Below are positions 32,910 to 37,688 of a stretch of DNA of 37,688 nt, in pieces (within the stretch, counting starts at the first letter, position 1; each line of letters opens with the position of its first letter). The position numbers and the translations under genes were made by a program. Below the pieces are notes generated by a model. The model was not told where the DNA came from, made no database searches, and was given only the letters and a program-made list of their open reading frames with translations. This DNA comes from CAZRKC01 sp964600665 (GTDB lineage: Bacteria; Bacillota; SLNR01). The DNA is taken from NCBI GenBank assembly GCA_964600665.1, contig CAZRKC010000022.1, positions 1 to 37,688 of the forward strand, in the 5' to 3' direction.

Positions 32910-33408
32910 TTATCCCATCTCCTCGAGTGGGTATAGGTGTTCTATTCGAGACAGCTCGACACTGGACAGAATCAATGCTAAGTTCATAACTGAAGGTAAA
33001 CTAGATTTCCCCTTACTACAATTCCTGATTCAGGGGGATCATCATTAGCACAGCAAGGTGATGATTGAAACGAAGCGCTACTGCTATCAGGATTTGATCT
33101 GGGTATGTGTGTCGATGCGTGCATCGTGATAAGTAGGTGGTGGATGCTGATCAACATGATAGCTCAAATACCTGGGAAGCTTTGTACATGGGTATAGAAA
33201 TTCTTTGGGTACACGCGAAAGCCGGGATCATCAATGGGAGCACATGTAATGCAGGCTGAGTCCATCGAGCAGGGGCATGTGATATTTGAAGTAGAATTAG
33301 ACCCTCTATGAATAGCTAATCCAGAGGCATGACCTCCATGATCCCTTATCCGTTATGAGCAGGATTATGATATGTTTAGAGCGTATTATCAAATGGGAGG
33401 TGAGTCGG
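32910..33408. other. Intergenic stretch before murB, no gene recognised
   Basis: About 500 bases without a convincing gene. ATCATCA near 33038 and TGATGAT near 33058 form a short hairpin. On the minus strand a long frame interrupted by TGA codons is open, but it has no ribosome binding site, no family resemblance and no hairpin of note, so it is not called. Confidence 0.4.
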
Positions 33409-34374
33409 ATGAAAGCATATGATAAAGGTGCCTTTTTCAACGAAATAAGCAGGTTGATTCCAATGGCACGGATTTTTCGGGATCAGCCCCTTGCTCCATA
33501 TACATCTTTTGAAATTGGCGGTCCGGCAGATTGTCTGATCCGAGTAGGTAACGATACTGAACTTTCTGGAATATTGCAGACGTGTGTTGCATTCCAATGC
33601 CCATGGATGATACTGGGAAAAGGAACGAATGTGTTAGTTGCCGATAAGGGTTATCGAGGATTGGTGATTGTTTTAAGCGGAGAATTTTCTACTGTGCAAC
33701 AGGAAGAAACAACCATCATCGCTGGTGGTGGGGCTACTTTAGCGCATGTCGCATCGGTAGCTGCACAAGCTGGTTTGGCTGGGTTCGAGTTTGCACACGG
33801 AATTCCCGGAACTGTTGGTGGTGCTGTGATGATGAATGCCGGCGCTTACGGTGGAGAAATCAAAGATATTTTGAAATGCGTGCGGGGAATGGATGAGAAT
33901 GGAACTGCCCGGTGGTTTGATGTGACAGATCTTGGTCTGGGGTATCGGTCGTGTGATTTGCAACACTCTAAAATGATCATAGTAAAGGCAATTTTTTCAT
34001 TGCTCCCTGGAAATTTGGACCAAATACGCGCTTTAACACTTGATCTACAAAGAAGACGCTGGGAGAAACAGCCTTTAGATTACCCCAGTGCTGGAAGTTT
34101 TTTTAAGCGACCACCCGGACATTATGCTGGAAGCTTAATTGAGCAAGCCGGGCTAAAAGGGATGTCCATCGGTGGTGCGCAGGTTTCTCTAAAGCATGCT
34201 GGCTTTATTGTGAATACCGGTGGGGCAACAGCGGCTCAAGTCATCGACCTGATGCACCATATTCAGGTGGTGGTGAAGGAACGATTTGATGTGGATTTGG
34301 TTCCTGAAGTGAAAATAATCGGTGAGGAAGGAAGGAACAGCAGATATGTTTCACATCGTCCTGCTAGAACCTGA
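33409..34374 (+). CDS. murB: UDP-N-acetylenolpyruvoylglucosamine reductase
   Basis: An FAD enzyme that makes UDP-N-acetylmuramate for peptidoglycan. The 321-aa protein shows YTSFEIGGPADCL (~30-42), LGKGTNVLVADKG (~68-80), the FAD-binding HGIPGTVGGAVMMNAGAYGGE (shown as GIPGTVGGA and NAGAYGGE), YRSCDLQ (substrate Arg) and the catalytic serine in SAGSFFKRP, with the final VPEVKIIG Glu. The ATG at 33409 is placed by GGGAGGTGAG; upstream in-frame codons lack one. trmL begins inside its end by 29 bases. Confidence 0.94.
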   Translation: MKAYDKGAFFNEISRLIPMARIFRDQPLAPYTSFEIGGPADCLIRVGNDTELSGILQTCVAFQCPWMILGKGTNVLVADKGYRGLVIVLSGEFSTVQQEETTIIAGGGATLAHVASVAAQAGLAGFEFAHGIPGTVGGAVMMNAGAYGGEIKDILKCVRGMDENGTARWFDVTDLGLGYRSCDLQHSKMIIVKAIFSLLPGNLDQIRALTLDLQRRRWEKQPLDYPSAGSFFKRPPGHYAGSLIEQAGLKGMSIGGAQVSLKHAGFIVNTGGATAAQVIDLMHHIQVVVKERFDVDLVPEVKIIGEEGRNSRYVSHRPART

Positions 34375-34813
34375 AATACCTCATAATACGGGCAATATTA
34401 TTCGCACATGTGCTGCAACCGATTCACAGTTACACCTTGTGCGGCCATTAGGTTTTTCTTTGGAAGATCGCCACCTTAGACGAGCGGGACTGGATTATCT
34501 TGACTTAGTGCAGATTAAGGTATGGGATACATATGACGATTTGGTGGAAGCCTATGCTCAGCAGAGACGATTCTTCGCGACGACCAAAGGCAGCAAAATC
34601 TACACTCAGTTTCAGTATCAATCAGGAGATATGTTGGTATTTGGCAAAGAGACCCAAGGATTGCCCGCTGCTTTGATTCAGGACAATATACACCAGTGTC
34701 TTCGAATCCCCATGAGCCACTCGACACATTCTCGATCATTGAATTTATCCAATGCGGTGGCAATCGTCCTTTTTGAAGCCCTTAGGCAAACAGGTTTCGT
34801 GAACTTAGAATAG
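34346..34813 (+). CDS. trmL: tRNA (cytidine/uridine-34) 2'-O-methyltransferase
   Basis: A SPOUT-fold methyltransferase that methylates the wobble base ribose of certain Leu tRNAs. The 155-aa protein has VLLEPEIPHNTGNIIRTCAAT at the N-terminus (key part IPHNTGNIIRTC), LVFGKETQGLP (~98-108) and the C-terminal knot LRIPM followed by SRSLNLSNAVAIVLFE, with S-adenosylmethionine bound by the knot. The ATG at 34346 gives the normal family start; AAGGAAGGAA upstream is its ribosome binding site. It overlaps murB by 29 bases. Confidence 0.92.
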   Translation: MFHIVLLEPEIPHNTGNIIRTCAATDSQLHLVRPLGFSLEDRHLRRAGLDYLDLVQIKVWDTYDDLVEAYAQQRRFFATTKGSKIYTQFQYQSGDMLVFGKETQGLPAALIQDNIHQCLRIPMSHSTHSRSLNLSNAVAIVLFEALRQTGFVNLE

Positions 34814-34842
34814 ATGCATGTTTTTCATCTCTTGAACTCAGA

Positions 34843-34871
34843 AAATGCTTCCGATCAGATCGGAAGCATTT
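34843..34871. terminator. Bidirectional terminator between trmL and the small selenoprotein
   Basis: AAATGCTTCCG (34843-34853) pairs perfectly with CGGAAGCATTT (34861-34871); the centre ATCAGAT is the loop. On the minus strand the stem is followed by TTTT, and it begins 4 bases after the stop of the small minus-strand gene, which supports that gene being real. Confidence 0.8.
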
Positions 34872-34874
34872 AGA

Positions 34875-35036
34875 TTATCTTCCTCCGGAAGACAGCAGAT
34901 ACCCCAGATATGCCCCGGTTACAAAGGCAAATATGGGATTGCAAAACAATGATCATGTCGCGGCACCTTTGCCTAATATCCGACTCAAGCCAATTCCAAG
35001 GATTCCACCGATCAACGTGCCAGCAATTTGGTTCAT
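34875..35036 (-). CDS. Small membrane selenoprotein candidate, DUF6132-like, with one in-frame UGA
   Basis: A 53-aa protein when the TGA at 34955-34953 (codon 28) is read as Sec. GGAGGTG stands 7 bases before the ATG, and a terminator follows the stop, so both ends look genuine. Two hydrophobic, Gly-rich segments (about 4-22 and 34-49) flank the segment AAT-U-SLFCNP. From memory, small DUF6132-like membrane proteins carry GTC-P-I-T-x-NP, then about six residues, then GA..G.LL. Aligned so, U28 falls on the conserved Cys, C32 just before NP, and GAYLGYLL matches the second helix. A SECIS-like hairpin lies downstream. The alternative is a 27-residue truncated peptide or a pseudogene. A thiol/selenol redox or metal role at the membrane is inference. 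Confidence 0.72.
34902..34938 (-). promoter_or_regulatory. Candidate SECIS element of the small selenoprotein
   Basis: On the minus strand the RNA can fold UCCC with GGGG, AUA with UAU, then UGCCU with GGGCA, with a UU bulge on the 5' side below the upper stem and a CU bulge opposite. The 9-base apical loop (34916-34924) begins 29 bases after the UGA and contains a G at its third position. The bulged U beneath a short upper stem recalls the E. coli fdhF element. The fold was made by eye. Confidence 0.5.
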
Positions 35037-35254
35037 TGTATTCCACCTCCATGAAGTCAAATTAGACATAATGCCTGAAATGGATCCGCTACAATATTAT
35101 AGCCTACTTTGAATATCGGCGCAATGGTACCGGTTTGCGTTGTGATATTTCTGTAAAAAAAGCATGAAAATCGAGAAGTTTTGTAATCTGACGAAAAACA
35201 GCCATATATCCGCCAAAGAGGGCGATATCTAGTTATTTCACTTCCGGGAAATCA
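35037..35254. other. Intergenic stretch between the divergent small selenoprotein and nrdJ
   Basis: No gene is seen. Although nrdJ encodes a B12 enzyme, I find no cobalamin riboswitch here; control appears to be through NrdR boxes further down. Confidence 0.45.
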
Positions 35255-35284
35255 TTGCAGATACTATATATTGTGGAATATAAT
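35255..35284 (+). promoter_or_regulatory. Promoter of nrdJ
   Basis: TTGCAG (35255-35260), 18 bases, TATAAT (35279-35284). The spacer is filled by an NrdR-box-like sequence. Confidence 0.6.
35261..35276 (+). promoter_or_regulatory. NrdR box 1 of nrdJ
   Basis: ATACTATATATTGTGG matches the usual NrdR box pattern acaCwAtATaTwGtgt at 14 of 16 positions. It lies between -35 and -10, a position where the repressor NrdR would block polymerase. Confidence 0.75.
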
Positions 35285-35291
35285 AATAAAG

Positions 35292-35307
35292 CAAGCAAAT
35301 ATAGTGC
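35292..35307 (+). promoter_or_regulatory. NrdR box 2 of nrdJ (weak)
   Basis: CAAGCAAATATAGTGC matches the 3' half of the NrdR box (ATATAGTG) but poorly in its 5' half. Its centre is 31 bases from that of box 1, leaving 15 bases between them, which is the usual spacing of paired NrdR boxes. Confidence 0.5.
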
Positions 35308-35345
35308 TTTTTGCAATACAAGGAATAGATGGGAGGGTGTCATCC

Positions 35346-37616
35346 ATGCAACTGTCTAAGAATGCGGTCACCGTACTGGAAAAACGATACTTACAGAAAG
35401 TCGACGGGAAAGTCACTGAAACTCCTGAAGATATGCTTCACCGTGTAGCTCGCAACATTTCTGAGGTTGAACGTTCTGTGTACGGAAAATCAAAACAAGA
35501 TTCAAATGAAGTGGAGAAATGCTTTTATTCGATGATGGATGATTTGGATTTTTTGCCCAACTCACCAACATTGATGAATGCCGGTCGGGAACTTCAGCAA
35601 TTATCTGCATGTTTTGTGTTGCCCATTGAAGATTCTATGGAAAGTATTTTTGAAACAATTAAAAATGCCGCTTTGATTCACAAAAGTGGTGGAGGAACGG
35701 GGTTTTCTTTCTCGAGAATTCGCCCGCGTAATGATCAGGTGTTAACAACGGGAGGGGTAGCGAGTGGCCCTATCTCTTTTATGAAGGTTTTTAATGCAGC
35801 AACGGACGCTGTAAAACAGGGTGGTACACGCCGTGGGGCTAACATGGGCATACTACGTGTTGATCATCCGGATATTATCGATTTTATCACATGCAAGAAA
35901 GATAACAACGAAATTACGAATTTCAATATATCGATTGGTATCACTGAGGAATTCATGAAGGCTGTGGAAGAAGATAGTGAGTATGACTTGTTCAATCCTC
36001 GGACGCGATCAAAATCGGGGTCTCTGAAAGCAAAAGAAATTTTCGATTTGATTGTGGATATGGCATGGACAAATGGGGAACCGGGAATTATCTTTCTGGA
36101 TCGGATGAACCGTGATAACCCAACGCCCCAAATCGGTGAGATCGAAAGTACGAACCCATGCGGCGAGCAACCATTACTTCCATATGAATCATGTAACTTA
36201 GGTTCGATCAATTTATCACGTATGATTCGAAATACGAATGGGAAAGCCGATGTGGATTATGCCCACCTGGAGGAGACGATCCGGAAAGCCGTGCATTTTC
36301 TCGATGATGTCATTGATGCCAACAAGTATCCCCTCCCGATGATTGAAGAGATGACAAAAGGGAACCGGAAGATCGGATTGGGTGTCATGGGGTTTGCCGA
36401 TATGCTGATTCGTCTGGGAATTCCGTACAATTCTGACAGAGCCGTCTATTTAGGTGAAAAAATCATGCGATTTATTAATGAAGAATCAAAGAAGGTTTCC
36501 GCTGAGTTGGCTGAGATCAGGGGTGTATTCCCGAATTTTAGTGGAAGTGTTTATGATACATCCGGGGGATTACGATTACGACATGCCACGACGACTACGA
36601 TTGCACCCACCGGCACAATTTCAATCATTGCCGGGGTTTCTAGCGGGATTGAACCATTGTTTGCAGTCTGTTATACCAGAAATGTGATGGACAATAATAT
36701 TTTAATTGAAGTGCACCCCTTGTTTGAAGAGATTGCAAAAAAAGAAGGATTTTACAGTCAAGAATTGATTGAAGAAATCAGTCGTAGGGGAACACTCCAT
36801 GGAATCGAAGAAATCCCTGTTCATGTTCAGGAACTATTTGTGACTGCCCATGATATTACTCCAGAGTGGCATATTAAGATGCAATCTGCTTTCCAGAAGC
36901 ATACCGATAATGCTGTATCAAAAACCGTAAATTTTATGCAAGAGGCAACACGAGAAGATGTAGCCATGGTTTATCTGCTTGCATATGAAACAGATTGTAA
37001 AGGAGTAACCGTCTATCGCGACGGCAGTCGTGACTCACAAGTATTAAGTACAGGAATGACCAAGTCGGCAAAAGATCATCAGTCGCCTGATAGTTACGCC
37101 TCTTTGACCCCGAGGCCACGCCCGTCAGTTACCATTGGAGTGACAGAAAAAGTAAAGATTGGGTGTGGCAATCTGTATGTTAGTGTGAACTCCGATGAAT
37201 ATGGCTTGTGCGAAGTATTTACGACTCCGGGACGACATGGAGGGTGCGCATCACAATCTGAGGCGACTAGTCGACTGATATCCATCGCGTTGCGATCAGG
37301 CGTACCCGTTGATGTAATCGTCGAACAGCTCCAAGGCATCCGCTGTCCTGCTTGCCTGAGAAGGGAAGGGATAACCGTGACCTCATGCCCTGATGCGATT
37401 GGGAAAGCAATAAAAAAATATTTGGAACTTGAGAAGAACGGATCCTTGCCAACAGACAAATCGATGACCAGAATCGCATCATCACCTGCCCCTAAAACCA
37501 ACCCAACACTGATAGATTTGGCAAATATGAGATCGTGCCCGGACTGTGGGAATGCTATCCAGTTCGAAAGTGGTTGCGTGACTTGCGCGGCCTGCGGATA
37601 TTCAAAGTGCGGTTAA
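35346..37616 (+). CDS. nrdJ: Vitamin B12-dependent (class II) ribonucleoside reductase
   Basis: Makes deoxyribonucleotides using adenosylcobalamin to form the thiyl radical, working with or without oxygen. The 756-aa protein has QQLSACFVLPIEDS (redox Cys C89), IHKSGGGTGFSFSRIRP, the radical site NPCGEQPLLPYESCNLGSIN (given in pieces: NPCGE with C272, ESCNLGS with C283) and the C-terminal cysteine-rich zinc-ribbon-like tail with CPDC and CAAC. The central domains and the region of about residues 590-680 fit the long NrdJ type. The ATG at 35346 follows GGGAGGG; earlier in-frame codons lie in the promoter region. Control is probably by NrdR. Confidence 0.95.
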   Translation: MQLSKNAVTVLEKRYLQKVDGKVTETPEDMLHRVARNISEVERSVYGKSKQDSNEVEKCFYSMMDDLDFLPNSPTLMNAGRELQQLSACFVLPIEDSMESIFETIKNAALIHKSGGGTGFSFSRIRPRNDQVLTTGGVASGPISFMKVFNAATDAVKQGGTRRGANMGILRVDHPDIIDFITCKKDNNEITNFNISIGITEEFMKAVEEDSEYDLFNPRTRSKSGSLKAKEIFDLIVDMAWTNGEPGIIFLDRMNRDNPTPQIGEIESTNPCGEQPLLPYESCNLGSINLSRMIRNTNGKADVDYAHLEETIRKAVHFLDDVIDANKYPLPMIEEMTKGNRKIGLGVMGFADMLIRLGIPYNSDRAVYLGEKIMRFINEESKKVSAELAEIRGVFPNFSGSVYDTSGGLRLRHATTTTIAPTGTISIIAGVSSGIEPLFAVCYTRNVMDNNILIEVHPLFEEIAKKEGFYSQELIEEISRRGTLHGIEEIPVHVQELFVTAHDITPEWHIKMQSAFQKHTDNAVSKTVNFMQEATREDVAMVYLLAYETDCKGVTVYRDGSRDSQVLSTGMTKSAKDHQSPDSYASLTPRPRPSVTIGVTEKVKIGCGNLYVSVNSDEYGLCEVFTTPGRHGGCASQSEATSRLISIALRSGVPVDVIVEQLQGIRCPACLRREGITVTSCPDAIGKAIKKYLELEKNGSLPTDKSMTRIASSPAPKTNPTLIDLANMRSCPDCGNAIQFESGCVTCAACGYSKCG

Positions 37617-37688
37617 AGAAAAAAGAGCCCTTCATGAACTGAGTCACCAAAGGTGGACACAACAATTCATTAAAGAGCTATGGCTGGG
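37617..37688. other. Window end, no feature supported
   Basis: The last 72 bases hold no clear terminator or start signal. A gene beginning here cannot be judged. Confidence 0.3.

Noticed and set aside
33050..33340. Long minus-strand frame containing TGA codons, as a third selenoprotein
   Set aside because: There is no ribosome binding site, no recognisable family, and the TGA codons are not at positions that look like cysteine motifs. Low-complexity composition suggests chance.
34870..35052. Alternative 60-codon minus-strand ORF in another frame over the small selenoprotein
   Set aside because: Its ATG lies inside the ribosome binding site and its composition is unlike a protein; the other frame gives coherent hydrophobic helices and correct signals.
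35037..35345. Cobalamin riboswitch upstream of nrdJ
   Set aside because: I found no B12-box-like sequence or the long conserved fold; NrdR boxes explain the region better.
37640..37688. Start of a transposase or other gene at the window end
   Set aside because: Too short to judge; no start codon or ribosome binding site is visible.

Overview
The window is chromosomal DNA of a Gram-positive, probably anaerobic member of the Bacillota. The signs are strong GGAGG-type ribosome binding sites, sigma-A-like promoters, two T-box leaders, a NiaR niacin regulon, the HisZ plus short HisG form of histidine biosynthesis, rubrerythrin, a cobalamin-dependent (class II) ribonucleotide reductase, and two genes that make sense only if UGA is read as selenocysteine (Sec). 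I cannot name a genus from this alone. No tRNA, rRNA, CRISPR array, complete insertion sequence or prophage was seen.

Layout: 62-2352 holds a small unknown protein and a three-gene XRE / ImmA-IrrE / PIN module. 2685-11325 is a complete histidine pathway in one tightly overlapped operon (hisZ-G-D-C-B-H-A-F-IE plus a PHP-type histidinol phosphatase), led by a T-box whose specifier reads CAC (His) and whose T-box bulge reads UGGG, matching the unusual C73 of tRNA-His. 11917-15060 holds endonuclease IV, phosphofructokinase, the niacin repressor NiaR and the niacin transporter NiaX with a palindromic operator between the last two. 15057-16693 is a single-gene unit in which a T-box with a UUC (Phe) specifier precedes an amidohydrolase-type peptidase. 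16750-21733 holds a nitroreductase, an RraA-like protein, an SLC13 permease (minus strand), QueG and endonuclease III. 21840-24131 is a metallo-beta-lactamase-fold protein, a peroxiredoxin-like selenoprotein and a DUF362 protein. 24240-28656 holds a YdcZ-type transporter, a HAD phosphatase, a PepV-type dipeptidase and methylthioribose kinase. 28827-32118 is a VOC / aminotransferase / YhaM / racemase operon. The rest holds rubrerythrin, murB, trmL, a 53-residue membrane selenoprotein candidate on the minus strand, and nrdJ under two NrdR boxes.

The most notable observation is the pair of unrelated candidate selenoproteins. In the peroxiredoxin (22762-23241) two in-frame UGA codons stand exactly where the CxxC redox cysteines belong (UxxU), followed by a hairpin at a SECIS-like distance. 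In the small membrane protein (34875-35036, minus) one in-frame UGA stands where related small proteins appear to have a conserved cysteine, again followed by a plausible SECIS-like stem-loop. Ordinary gene calling truncates the first and misses the second. No selA, selB, selC or selD gene is in the window, so Sec decoding must be confirmed elsewhere in the genome.
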